A stretch of 64,000 nt of DNA from Anaerosporobacter faecicola (GCF_012070565.1 NZ_JAAQRO010000003.1:1-64000), one strand, 5' to 3'. Positions 1 to 7,304 are shown, counted from the first letter of the stretch. The notes: generated by a model not told the origin, from the sequence alone. Made by a program: numbers and translations.

Positions 1-38
1 CGAATCAAAAAATACAAAGAAAAATGGTGTGCATAAAA

Positions 39-70
39 AATGACCATACCTCATACGAAGTATGGTCATT
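39..70 (-). terminator. Terminator after the repressor gene
   Basis: An 11-bp perfect stem (39-49 with 60-70) has a 10-nt loop. Read on the minus strand it is followed by TTTT, so it would end the repressor transcript that stops at 122. Confidence 0.7.
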
Positions 71-121
71 CAGTAAACACTCATTTTAGATATTTAACCT
101 GTCTACTTGACAGGGGGCATA

Positions 122-502
122 TCAAACCTGCTCGTCTTTTTTGCACTTATCAGCTAAGGACATAATATAATTTTTGATTGCATCTTTGCTAGCACGATCC
201 AGCTTCCAGTATTCAATGATAGCATTCATTGCAAACGTATCATTATCATTAGATATCTCAGTGGCGGCGGCAAAATATTCATCTTCTTCAGGAAGAACAA
301 TAAACATCTCACCTTCTCCATTACGTAGCCATTCTGGATTAACATTAAATTCTCTACAGATTAAAGAAAAAATAGAATCAATAGGTTCGTTACGCCCTAT
401 TTCATATTGAGCTATAGTATTACGTTTTACCCCTATTCGTTCAGCAAATTCTTGTTGTGTCATATCAAGTGTTTTACGTAAATGTTTAATACGCTCGTTC
501 AT
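122..502 (-). CDS. Phage repressor, XRE/Cro-CI family HTH
   Basis: The 126-residue protein begins with a canonical XRE helix-turn-helix (about residues 6-60; TQQEFAERIGVKRNTIAQYE). A short acidic tail follows, with no peptidase domain. It is transcribed opposite to all the early genes, as expected for a lysogeny repressor, and faces an intergenic region carrying repeated AAGTCAC half-sites. It probably binds there to silence the early promoter at 587-615 and may control its own transcription. Lacking an S24 peptidase domain, it would not be induced by self-cleavage. The role is inferred from domain and position. Confidence 0.85.
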   Translation of the reverse strand: MNERIKHLRKTLDMTQQEFAERIGVKRNTIAQYEIGRNEPIDSIFSLICREFNVNPEWLRNGEGEMFIVLPEEDEYFAAATEISNDNDTFAMNAIIEYWKLDRASKDAIKNYIMSLADKCKKDEQV

Positions 503-540
503 TAGATCAGCTCCTCTCTATTACTGACTATAACACTTAA

Positions 541-615
541 AAGTCACTGCGTCAATAATAAAGTCACGATAACAACAAAAAAGCACTTGACAAAGTATTC
601 AATGTGACTTATTAT
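541..615 (+). promoter_or_regulatory. Early lytic promoter with repressor operators
   Basis: A near-consensus sigma-70 promoter is present: TTGACA (587-592), 17-bp spacer, TATTAT (610-615). The heptamer AAGTCAC occurs at 541-547 and 561-567, and its inverse GTGACTT at 604-610, just before and touching the -10 box. This is the arrangement expected of operators for the divergent repressor at 122-502. Binding has not been shown. Confidence 0.7.
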
Positions 616-652
616 AGTCTCGTAGACAACAAACAAGAAAGGAGATGATACT

Positions 653-817
653 ATGGCAGAAAACAAAAAGTACATATACCTGACCGAAGAGGACTTAAAA
701 GAGGGCAGAGAATTAGCGGAACTGATGAGTGTATTGGGAAAGGAAGAAAAGATGCAAGCAACAATATACATCAGGGCACTAGTAGACAGAAATATGTTAG
801 AGAAAGTTTCTGCGTAA
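653..817 (+). CDS. Small early phage protein (54 aa), unknown
   Basis: This is the first gene after the early promoter, with a good ribosome-binding site (AAGAAAGGAGATG) ahead of ATG 653. The product begins MAENKKYIYLTEEDLKEGRE and is charged and probably helical, ending LVDRNMLEKVSA. As the first early product it could be a Cro-like or antirepressor-type regulator, but no diagnostic motif was seen. Confidence 0.6.
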   Translation: MAENKKYIYLTEEDLKEGRELAELMSVLGKEEKMQATIYIRALVDRNMLEKVSA

Positions 818-847
818 TAAAATAGTGCAGCAGGGGGAGGTGATAGA

Positions 848-1027
848 GTGGAAGAGATAATCTCAGAGGTTTCAGTGGACACAGAGGTATTTGAAAAAGC
901 AGATGCATTTATTTATCTATTAACAAAGGCCGTAGTTGAAGCTATGGAAAAAGGTGAGTTTCGGTTAGAACTGGAGTATAAACCGAAACTCAGCAAAAGT
1001 AAGATTAAAATTTTCAGACCTGATTAG
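848..1027 (+). CDS. Small early phage protein (59 aa), unknown
   Basis: A GTG start at 848 follows a strong site (CAGGGGGAGGTGAT). The product is 59 aa, acidic in the first half (MEEIISEVSVDTEVFEKADA) and basic at the end (KPKLSKSKIKIFRPD). The leader closely resembles that of the gene at 1336, so the two leaders are probably related by duplication. No family was recognised. Confidence 0.55.
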   Translation: MEEIISEVSVDTEVFEKADAFIYLLTKAVVEAMEKGEFRLELEYKPKLSKSKIKIFRPD

Positions 1028-1220
1028 TAGAAACTAAAGTACATGAGTCGGGTATCTGAATTAAAGAAAGCATATCAGAATTACTTAGAAAAAATTCACA
1101 CATACGAGTGTGAGGATTAAATGAACTTGTATGACTCATGCGTTCTATGCGATTAAGTAAGTTGTTAACATTATCGTTAGATAAAGAAGAAAAATCATAC
1201 AAATATCTGATTAATGACAT
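1014..1220 (-). CDS. Possible minus-strand small gene (68 aa)
   Basis: This minus-strand frame is preceded by an excellent ribosome-binding site (AAAGGAGATTTTTAATG). It would encode 68 residues starting MSLIRYLYDFSSLSNDNV. It overlaps the end of the plus-strand gene at 848-1027 by 14 nt, and no good plus-strand gene covers its body apart from a 25-codon frame at 1043-1120 without a clear ribosome-binding site. The Shine-Dalgarno match is the main support. No family was recognised. Confidence 0.4.
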   Translation of the reverse strand: MSLIRYLYDFSSLSNDNVNNLLNRIERMSHTSSFNPHTRMCEFFLSNSDMLSLIQIPDSCTLVSTNQV

Positions 1221-1335
1221 TAAAAATCTCCTTTCTATTTTGTACTTGGCTTGGCAGAGCCTGTAAGGACATTATAAGGTGATATACAAAATATAACAAG
1301 AGTAAGGCAAGGTGCAGCAGGGGGAGATGATAGAA

Positions 1336-1566
1336 TTGAAAAGCTTAGTAATGGAAGAAAAAGAGTTAGAGAAAGAGCAGAACGAAGAGGCTGATTTGAA
1401 ACTATTTTTGGAATTGGGGATTAACCGTGAATTCATGGAAAAAATCACACTGGCAATGAATCACATTACAAAGCCGTTTGACTTGCAATTTGGGAAAAAG
1501 ATGAGGGTCGTCATTGACTACGACCCTCAGAGTCCTCAAGTGAAAGTTACTTTTTACAGAAGTTAA
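1336..1566 (+). CDS. Small early phage protein (76 aa), unknown
   Basis: The frame is open from GTG 1312, but TTG 1336 is preferred because GCAGGGGGAGATGATAG then lies at the correct distance, matching the start of the gene at 848. ATG 1327 is too close to the purine tract. The product is acidic at the N-terminus and ends in a strand-rich segment (KKMRVVIDYDPQSPQVKVTF). No family was recognised. Confidence 0.6.
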   Translation: MKSLVMEEKELEKEQNEEADLKLFLELGINREFMEKITLAMNHITKPFDLQFGKKMRVVIDYDPQSPQVKVTFYRS

Positions 1567-1604
1567 GACAGGGAGATTTTAATACATAACAAGGAGGAGA
1601 ATAG

Positions 1605-1922
1605 ATGAAAAAAGAAATACTTAGAGAAAAACTCGATAATGAAAATCGAGCTAAAGAAAAAGTACTTGAGAATATGGACCAACTTTTATCAGTACCACAG
1701 GTTGCGGTAATACTAGGCTGTAACCAATCTAAAGTTAATAGTATCTTAGATGCAGAACTTATACAACCAATGAAGTTTGGGGTAAAGAGAAAGGTTAGAA
1801 AAAGTGCTGTGGAAGAATTTTTGAGACAATACGAAGGATTTGATATATCAGATCCACATAATGTTGTACCGATTACACAAAGTGCAAAAGAACGATATAA
1901 CGCTATGACAAAGGGAGCTTAG
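1605..1922 (+). CDS. MerR/excisionase-like DNA-binding protein
   Basis: The 105-aa product has a charged coiled N-terminus, then a winged-helix segment (about residues 27-72; LLSVPQVAVILGCNQSKVNS followed by KFGVKRKVRKSAVEEFLRQY). This pattern is typical of excisionase/MerR-like DNA-binding domains. AAGGAGG precedes ATG 1605. In a phage early operon this could be an excisionase or a regulator. With no integrase in view, the excisionase role is not established. Confidence 0.65.
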   Translation: MKKEILREKLDNENRAKEKVLENMDQLLSVPQVAVILGCNQSKVNSILDAELIQPMKFGVKRKVRKSAVEEFLRQYEGFDISDPHNVVPITQSAKERYNAMTKGA

Positions 1923-1970
1923 TATGAGTAAAAGGGGATAGAAAGTGGTAGAAAAGTAGGTGGATAAAAG

Positions 1971-2159
1971 ATGGATAACGAATTAGAACTAGCGTGGGAA
2001 AATGCCTGGAGCAGACAACCACAGAATCCTGATCCAAGTGAACTACGATACATAGGAACAATTACAAGGGGAACAAGAGAGTATATATTCTATAAAGATA
2101 AGCAAGGAAACTACTGGTATGACAGTAAAGCGAAAGGAGTTAAGAGCACACATGGCTAG
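1971..2159 (+). CDS. Small phage protein (62 aa), unknown
   Basis: The product begins MDNELELAWENAWSRQPQNP and has an aromatic-rich strand region (GTREYIFYKDKQGNYWYDSK). Its end overlaps the next start by 8 nt, so the two genes are probably translationally linked. No family was recognised. Confidence 0.55.
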   Translation: MDNELELAWENAWSRQPQNPDPSELRYIGTITRGTREYIFYKDKQGNYWYDSKAKGVKSTHG

Positions 2160-2346
2160 AGCGAAAAAACCTACATATAAGCAAAAGAAGATAATGGACA
2201 AACAAGGGCTTATAGTAAAGTGCTGGTTGGTGGCAAAAGAAACTGATACAGAGCTTAAACTTGTAAGTAGGGCAAATGGTAAAACAAGAACAATAAAAAA
2301 ACCGCTTAGGCGGCAACCTAAGCGAAAACAAAATGTAACTTATTAA
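2152..2346 (+). CDS. Small basic phage protein, DUF6906-like
   Basis: ATG 2152 gives a 64-aa basic protein starting MARAKKPTYKQKKIMDKQGL. The frame is open from 2119, but the family pattern (MARxKxPTxxxKxxIxxxGL, then a WLV strand) supports this start, and AAAGGAG lies upstream. Such proteins are common in Firmicutes phage early regions and have no known role. The last codons lie over an 8-bp hairpin (2303-2324). Confidence 0.65.
   Translation: MARAKKPTYKQKKIMDKQGLIVKCWLVAKETDTELKLVSRANGKTRTIKKPLRRQPKRKQNVTY
2303..2324 (+). terminator. Hairpin over the 3' end of the DUF6906-like gene
   Basis: CGCTTAGG (2303-2310) pairs perfectly with CCTAAGCG (2317-2324) around a 6-nt loop, and AAAACAAAA follows. 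Without a downstream T-run on the plus strand it may be an attenuating or mRNA-processing hairpin rather than a true terminator. Confidence 0.4.
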
Positions 2347-2390
2347 TTAACTATAGCTATATTATAGCAGAAAGAGAAAGGTATAACAAT

Positions 2391-2648
2391 ATGAAAAGCA
2401 CAGGAATAGTAAGAAAATTAGACGAGTTGGGAAGAATTACACTTCCAGTTGAATTAAGAAGAACATTAGATATTGAGGAAAGAGGTCAATTAGAAATCTT
2501 TGTTGAAGAAGACAGAATCATACTTCAAAAGTATGAGCCTACAGATATCTTTACTGGTGAGAAAAACGAATTATTTGATTTCTGTGGAAAGAAGGTATCT
2601 AAGGAAACAATTATAGAACTTGCGAAGATGGCAGGAATCTTAGACTAA
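2391..2648 (+). CDS. AbrB/SpoVT-type transcriptional regulator
   Basis: The 85-aa product opens with a swapped-hairpin AbrB domain (residues 1-50; GIVRKLDELGRITLPVELRR). A short C-terminal segment follows, ending in VSKETIIELAKMAGILD. It is a dimeric DNA-binding protein of the transition-state regulator family. A TATA-rich stretch and AGAAAGG precede the start. The inverted repeat at 2680-2699 just downstream is one possible target. Its role in the phage is unknown. Confidence 0.85.
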   Translation: MKSTGIVRKLDELGRITLPVELRRTLDIEERGQLEIFVEEDRIILQKYEPTDIFTGEKNELFDFCGKKVSKETIIELAKMAGILD

Positions 2649-2679
2649 TTACTACATACAATTACAAATAGTAACGGGG

Positions 2680-2699
2680 CACGTAATTCAATTTACGTG
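2680..2699. promoter_or_regulatory. Inverted repeat, possible operator
   Basis: CACGTAA and TTACGTG flank a 6-nt centre. The site lies between the AbrB-like gene and the small gene at 2746, so it could be an operator or a short mRNA hairpin. This assignment is inference. Confidence 0.35.
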
Positions 2700-2745
2700 G
2701 TCCGTAATATTTGAACTTTTTTCGGGTAAAAGGAGGCGTAAATAC

Positions 2746-2922
2746 ATGAAACCAGTAATTTTTTGCAAATTCCGTCTGAAAAGGTATTTAAAACATATGA
2801 AATGGAAAAGAGTACCTCAAAATCATTGGGCAGCTGATAAAGATGGGAAAGTAGTTCATTGGGACGGTAGAAATTGGGTAGTTGATGGTTACATTGTAGC
2901 GGATGAATGGGTAGGAGAATAA
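2746..2922 (+). CDS. Small phage protein (58 aa), unknown
   Basis: AAAAGGAGG precedes ATG 2746. The product begins MKPVIFCKFRLKRYLKHMKW, is basic at first, and then has a tryptophan-rich segment (NHWAADKDGKVVHWDGRNWV) resembling a small beta sheet. It ends just before a hairpin at 2924-2953. No family was recognised. Confidence 0.6.
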   Translation: MKPVIFCKFRLKRYLKHMKWKRVPQNHWAADKDGKVVHWDGRNWVVDGYIVADEWVGE

Positions 2923-2923
2923 G

Positions 2924-2953
2924 AAAAGATGCCTCCCGAAGAAGACATCTTTT
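2924..2953 (+). terminator. Terminator of the first early gene cluster
   Basis: AAAAGATG (2924-2931) pairs with CATCTTTT (2946-2953) around a 14-nt loop. The stem ends in a T-run and is followed by a 170-bp gene-free stretch before the replication gene. Confidence 0.6.
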
Positions 2954-3126
2954 CTGTGTAGACAAGTAAAACTAACGAACTGATAAGAATATTATACCAT
3001 GTTTACACAGAATGCACAACAAAATACTGGAAATATAGAAGTTTTATAAAGAGGGGGACAACCTCTTAATTGACCTTGTAATGAGTATTAACAAATGAGA
3101 CACATTATAAAAATGAAGGTGGAAAC
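2954..3126 (+). other. Upstream region of the replication gene
   Basis: No gene was seen here. A small hairpin (AAGAGG 3049-3054 with CCTCTT 3062-3067) lies about 60 nt before the initiator gene. HUH initiators nick near such hairpins, but no nick-site sequence can be assigned here. Confidence 0.3.
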
Positions 3127-4056
3127 ATGGCAGTTAAAAAGTATACAGATTATGATTATGAATCAATATATAACAAAGAGCTGCTAGGGGAAGAAAGTAT
3201 AGAGGAAGCAATCGAGCAGATTAAAAAGTCAGGAAAGGATTATGGTTATGTAGTTAAGACAATCCAGTCAGGAGAAATGCTAGAGAGTGAAATATATCCA
3301 CTGTACAGAAAAAGAAAGCAGATACCAAAACGAGATAAGGAAAAAACGAAAGCAAGTAGAGATGCTCAGATAAAATTAAATTGGAAAAACTCAGTGAAAT
3401 ACGCAGTTAGATTAATTAATACAAATTTTAAACGTAATGATTACTTTGTTACATTGACATACAAAGATGGAGATCTCCCAAGCGAGGAGAGAGCCAAGAA
3501 AGACATGAAAAATTATATAAAAAAGTTAAGAAGATACATAAAGAAAGAAGACCTTGAGGCAATCAAGTACATGTATGCGATTGAATTTGTCGGTGAAGAC
3601 GAAAGGGGACATACAAGAAAAGTAAGAATTCATCATCATATGATTATGAATGCAGTGATACCGAGAGAAGTAGTTGAAGATTTGTGGGGTAAAGGGCGAG
3701 CTGATTGTAAGAGATTACAGCCTGATGAGTTTGGACTGGAGGGAGTGGCTAGATATATTACAAAAAGGTGTAATTCGCATCGAAGTAACAGTAAAGATAA
3801 ATCACAGGAAGAAGAAATAAGAAAATTTGAAAAGTCTTGGATATCATCGAAAAACCTTAAAAAACCAACAATCAATAAATCAACAACAAAGCTTACAAGA
3901 AGAAAAGCGGAAAACATGGCAAGGAATCAGAATCAGCTGAAAGAATTGTTTGAAAAGCTATATAGCAACAAATACACATACAACGATAGCACAACGTACA
4001 TAAGTGATATAACTGGAGGATTTTATTTGTATGCTCGTATGCGGAAGAAATGTTGA
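3127..4056 (+). CDS. Replication initiator, HUH endonuclease of the G2P/ORF2 type
   Basis: The 309-aa product carries the rolling-circle initiator motifs in order: motif 1 FVTLTYKDGDLP (about 107-118), the HUH metal site IHHHMIM (168-174), and the tyrosine motif VARYITKR (about 207-214). Proteins of this family nick one strand at an origin through a phosphotyrosine link and start rolling-circle replication. The C-terminal part is basic and low in complexity. A perfect DnaA box follows the gene. The next genes (RNase H fold, ParA, ParB) fit a replication-and-partition module. The protein is confidently an HUH enzyme, but the origin itself is not proven. Confidence 0.8.
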   Translation: MAVKKYTDYDYESIYNKELLGEESIEEAIEQIKKSGKDYGYVVKTIQSGEMLESEIYPLYRKRKQIPKRDKEKTKASRDAQIKLNWKNSVKYAVRLINTNFKRNDYFVTLTYKDGDLPSEERAKKDMKNYIKKLRRYIKKEDLEAIKYMYAIEFVGEDERGHTRKVRIHHHMIMNAVIPREVVEDLWGKGRADCKRLQPDEFGLEGVARYITKRCNSHRSNSKDKSQEEEIRKFEKSWISSKNLKKPTINKSTTKLTRRKAENMARNQNQLKELFEKLYSNKYTYNDSTTYISDITGGFYLYARMRKKC

Positions 4057-4061
4057 TAAAG

Positions 4062-4093
4062 TTGTTAACAAGTTGTTGATGGAATGTGGATAA
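4062..4093 (+). promoter_or_regulatory. Candidate origin: repeats and a DnaA box
   Basis: Just after the initiator gene, AAGTTGTT is directly repeated within about 12 nt, and a perfect DnaA box (TGTGGATAA, 4085-4093) follows. The position next to an initiator gene suggests a replication origin or host-DnaA control of the downstream genes. This is inferred. Confidence 0.4.
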
Positions 4094-4112
4094 CTAGAAA
4101 GAAGGTGAGCGA

Positions 4113-4583
4113 ATGAAAAGTATAGATATCTATATCGACTTAGATTATAAGGGGAGATTCGATAGTGGAGAGGGAAGATATTCTATTGTATTGGAGATGG
4201 TCGTTAATAATAAGCCAAAGACTAGAGAACACTTTGGGGGATTTAAGGAAACTACAAATAATAGAATAGCTTTGCTGGCATGTATCGATGCACTTAAGAA
4301 AGTGATTGAACCTTGCAAAATAAAGATACATATTAACTCACCATATATGGCAAGGACAAATAAGCAATTAAAGACTTGGTTGCAGCAGTCGATTGATAAA
4401 AGAAAAAACGGTGACTTACTTAGAAAGTATGCGGATTTGATAGCACAACATGAAGTTGAGGTAATGCATGAGAAAACGAATACTTATACAAGAGTAATGG
4501 ACATTCAAAGACAGTATGCAAAGTACGAATTAGTAACAGATTTCAAAGCAGAAGATGAGATAAAGGAGAATGAAGATGGATAG
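4113..4583 (+). CDS. RNase H-fold protein lacking most catalytic acids
   Basis: The 156-aa product follows the RNase HI plan: an N-terminal strand IYIDLDYKGR, the TTNNRIAL helix start (47-54), a strand IKIHINSPYMA (70-80), the DLLRKYADLI segment (101-110) and a late His. In active RNase HI the NNRMEL glutamate and the DSxY aspartate bind metal; here they are Ala53 and Asn75. Only the first acid (Asp9 or Asp11) is retained. It may bind RNA-DNA hybrids without cutting. It sits between the initiator and partition genes. Confidence 0.65.
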   Translation: MKSIDIYIDLDYKGRFDSGEGRYSIVLEMVVNNKPKTREHFGGFKETTNNRIALLACIDALKKVIEPCKIKIHINSPYMARTNKQLKTWLQQSIDKRKNGDLLRKYADLIAQHEVEVMHEKTNTYTRVMDIQRQYAKYELVTDFKAEDEIKENEDG

Positions 4584-4851
4584 CATAATGCAGACAGAGA
4601 AAAAGTGCTTTATATGTGCTCGAAGAAAGTATCTTGAAGAACATCATATATTTGGCGGTACTGCAAACAGAAAGAAATCAGAGAAACATGGACTTAAGGT
4701 GTGGCTATGTTATGAAGATCATAGGGGAAATAGTGGTGTTCATTTTAATAGAGTTGTAGACCTTGCACTTAAGGCAGCAGGGCAAAAGAAGTTTGAAGAG
4801 ACACATACTAGAGAAGAGTTTAGGAAGGAATTTGGAAAGTCGTGGCTGTAA
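4576..4851 (+). CDS. HNH-like zinc-binding phage protein
   Basis: ATG 4576 is preferred to ATG 4570 because AAAGGAG (4562-4568) then has a 7-nt spacing. The protein has a CFICARRKYLEEHHIFGG start, with CxxC and HH, and later LCYEDHRGNSGVHFN. This is the layout of small HNH or zinc-finger phage proteins with a ββα-metal core. It overlaps the preceding gene by 8 nt. It could be a nuclease or a structural zinc protein. Confidence 0.6.
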   Translation: MDSIMQTEKKCFICARRKYLEEHHIFGGTANRKKSEKHGLKVWLCYEDHRGNSGVHFNRVVDLALKAAGQKKFEETHTREEFRKEFGKSWL

Positions 4852-4892
4852 AGCCTATAAAATCTAAGTGAGAAAGGAATTAGGTGAGTTTT

Positions 4893-5663
4893 ATGAGAAC
4901 TATCGCAATTATTAATTTAAAAGGTGGAGTAGCAAAGACAACGACAGCAATTAACATGAGCATTATTCTAAGTGAGTTACATCAAAAGAGAGTTTTACTA
5001 GTAGATAATGATATCCAGGCAAATGCCAGTAAGTTTTTCAACCTCCATGACTATGATAAAAACGGTATTGAGAATGTATTCAGAAATGAAAGAGTAGCAA
5101 CAAAGGAACTAATTGAAAGGACAAGCTATGAAAACATGGATATGATTCCTACGAACATGAATCTTGATAATGCAGTATCTGAACTCATGCAAGAAGAAGG
5201 AGACCAGATAGGCAAGCTAAAGAAGGCATTAAAAGAAGTTGAGAGTGAATATGATTACTGTTTGATTGATTGTCCACCTAGTATAGCAATGAATGTGCTT
5301 AATGCAATTGTGGCAGCAGATGATATTATAATTCCGATTAAACTAGATAAACATGCTTTGGACGGAATGGAAGAGTTAATAGATGTGATTGACGAGTTAG
5401 TAACCTATAACAAAAACTTAGAAAATATCATGTGTCTACCAGTTATGACAATGAAAGATGAATTTGTATTAGCAGGTGAAAAACTACTAAGAGAGAGTAA
5501 CTACAGAGTGTTTGATACAAACATTAGATATTCGGTGAAAGTAATCGGAAGTACATTTCAAAGTTGTGTAGGAATTACAGAATATAGCCCACGATGTAGT
5601 GCTGCTAAAGATTATAAAGGATTAGTGGAAGAATATCTAAGGCTAGTAAAGGACGGTGAGTGA
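4893..5663 (+). CDS. parA: ParA-family partition ATPase
   Basis: The start is ATG 4893, with GTG 4884 as an alternative. The protein opens MRTIAIINLKGGVAKTTTAI, a deviant Walker A motif with its signature lysine, and has DYCLIDCPPS as Walker A'. About 256 aa is the usual ParA length. ParA binds DNA non-specifically with ATP and moves ParB-bound DNA so that low-copy replicons are inherited. Its stop overlaps the ParB-like start, so the two are co-translated. Partition genes in a phage suggest a plasmid-like prophage state. Confidence 0.85.
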   Translation: MRTIAIINLKGGVAKTTTAINMSIILSELHQKRVLLVDNDIQANASKFFNLHDYDKNGIENVFRNERVATKELIERTSYENMDMIPTNMNLDNAVSELMQEEGDQIGKLKKALKEVESEYDYCLIDCPPSIAMNVLNAIVAADDIIIPIKLDKHALDGMEELIDVIDELVTYNKNLENIMCLPVMTMKDEFVLAGEKLLRESNYRVFDTNIRYSVKVIGSTFQSCVGITEYSPRCSAAKDYKGLVEEYLRLVKDGE

Positions 5664-5665
5664 TT

Positions 5666-6910
5666 ATGCCAAGGATAGGTATTGGAAGTAAATTGAACAA
5701 TGCCAGTAAAATGGCAGCTATTGATACAAGTGAGTATACGAAAGTTAGATTAGATCCTAGAAAGCTAGTCCCAAGCGAGCAGAACTTTTACAGTATGACT
5801 GATATTGAGGAATTAGCAGATAATATGCTGCTTGTTGGTCAATTACAAGAAATTGTAGTAGGTCGAGTAAATGGAGTAGATAAAATTATTGTTGGTCATA
5901 GGCGAACCCTGGCAGCAGTACTCAATCAAGATCGTGGACATGCAGAATTTAATCTTGTAGATTGCAAGATGAAAGAAATGACAGAAACAATGTTCATGCT
6001 AACTCTTCTATCAGCAAATGCATTTAATCGCAATATGACTGATTGGGAATTGATAGAACAAGCGAGATTGTTTAAAGAGTATCTACTAAAAGCAAAAGAA
6101 GAAGGCATTGAGATACCAGGGAAGATGCGGGATTACATAGCAAGTGCTATGGGGGTAAGTACAGGAAAGGTGGGGCAGATAGAGAAAATTAATAACAGCC
6201 TGTGCGAAGAGGGAAAAGAAGCGTTGAAAAAAGGTGAGATGTCTTTTGATAAGGCATACAACACAGCAAGGCTACCTGAAAACGAGCAGAAGGCTGTTAT
6301 AGAGGATAAGAATCTATTAAGCAAAGATGTAAAAGCAATGGTAGATTCAAAGAATCAGGATATTAACAAAGAGGGCTTAGAAGAATCGGGTCAAAGTAAC
6401 AATGATGATGAAAAAGCTTGTGAGGGCAATTGTTTCTTCTGCGAGATAGATCAATGTGATAGTAAACAGCAAAAACGGTATTACTGTATATATGATTCTG
6501 AGAAGCGATGTTCAATTTACGGAGCAAGGAAAGTGGCAATAGAAACATTGAATGTCAATTGTGAAAGTACTTGTTGCATGAAGTGTAATTTGGAATGTGG
6601 AGCAAGATGTAATCACTCTCAACACAGCAAGGTGTCAGAATCTGACACCGAAGAAATTATAGGGACTAAAGTAACAGTTCATGAAATAAAGATAGCAAAT
6701 TGTTATTTTGAAGATGTTGAGCAAGGCATCAAGAAGTTTGAACTAAGAAAGAACGATAGGGATTACAAGGTTGGAGATAAGCTGAAAATGATGGAATTTA
6801 AAGATGGAGAATACACAGGAAGAATAATCAATGCAGTTATTACCTTCATACTAGAAGATTATGAGGGAATCAAGGAAGGTTATTGTATTCTATCAATTGA
6901 TTTGTTATAG
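5666..6910 (+). CDS. parB: ParB-like protein fused to a Cys-rich linker and a DUF3850/ASCH-like domain
   Basis: Residues about 25-120 form a ParB N-terminal domain (DPRKLVPSEQNF; IIVGHRRTLAAV is the conserved GHRR box), followed by a helical DNA-binding segment (ASAMGVSTGKVGQIEKINNS). The second half is unusual: a cysteine-dense stretch (about 265-330, with CEGNCFFC and CCMKCNLEC) and then HEIKIANCYFEDVEQGIKKF with ELRKNDRDYKVGDKLKM, which matches DUF3850 (ASCH-like). It overlaps parA. ParB with ParA would bind a centromere-like site. The roles of the extra domains are unknown. Confidence 0.75.
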   Translation: MPRIGIGSKLNNASKMAAIDTSEYTKVRLDPRKLVPSEQNFYSMTDIEELADNMLLVGQLQEIVVGRVNGVDKIIVGHRRTLAAVLNQDRGHAEFNLVDCKMKEMTETMFMLTLLSANAFNRNMTDWELIEQARLFKEYLLKAKEEGIEIPGKMRDYIASAMGVSTGKVGQIEKINNSLCEEGKEALKKGEMSFDKAYNTARLPENEQKAVIEDKNLLSKDVKAMVDSKNQDINKEGLEESGQSNNDDEKACEGNCFFCEIDQCDSKQQKRYYCIYDSEKRCSIYGARKVAIETLNVNCESTCCMKCNLECGARCNHSQHSKVSESDTEEIIGTKVTVHEIKIANCYFEDVEQGIKKFELRKNDRDYKVGDKLKMMEFKDGEYTGRIINAVITFILEDYEGIKEGYCILSIDLL

Positions 6911-7016
6911 GTATCTACCATTTTGGTCAATGGTTTTAGATATATCACAGAGTGCAGGCATAACACAATTTCAGTCTGGGGCAGCAGTAGCTGTCCTAGG
7001 GAAAGGAGTGGTTACG

Positions 7017-7304
7017 ATGACAAGATACAGAGTATATTGTAAAGATAAATTAATAGCAGAAGATCTTAAATCGACAGAAGTGGAAAAGCTAACAGGAATT
7101 CCAAGTGGTAATGTTAAGTTTTATGCTGAGACAGGTCAAATAAAAAGAAACCTATTTAGAGTGGAATGTGATGATATAACAGAGGAGCAATTGAGTAGGT
7201 TTGAAGATAGTTGTAGAGCTGCACAATTATTAAAAGCTGGAAATGCGGTTATTAGACTTGTAAATATCAATGGTAATGTACATAAGAGGACGGTGAGAAG
7301 ATGA
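7017..7304 (+). CDS. Phage protein (95 aa), unknown
   Basis: The frame is open from 6861, but GGGAAAGGAG before ATG 7017 marks the start, giving MTRYRVYCKDKLIAEDLKST. The segment STEVEKLTGIPSGNVKFYAE resembles a small HTH, as in proteins sensing a position-specific initiator helix. It may bind DNA. It overlaps the next gene by 4 nt (ATGA). Confidence 0.5.
   Translation: MTRYRVYCKDKLIAEDLKSTEVEKLTGIPSGNVKFYAETGQIKRNLFRVECDDITEEQLSRFEDSCRAAQLLKAGNAVIRLVNINGNVHKRTVRR

Noticed and set aside
544-882. 112-codon minus-strand frame over the early genes
   Set aside because: It lies across the operator region and the plus-strand gene at 653, with no ribosome-binding site.
6861-7016. N-terminal extension of the gene at 7017
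   Set aside because: The extension overlaps the ParB gene and lacks a ribosome-binding site, while GGGAAAGGAG marks ATG 7017.
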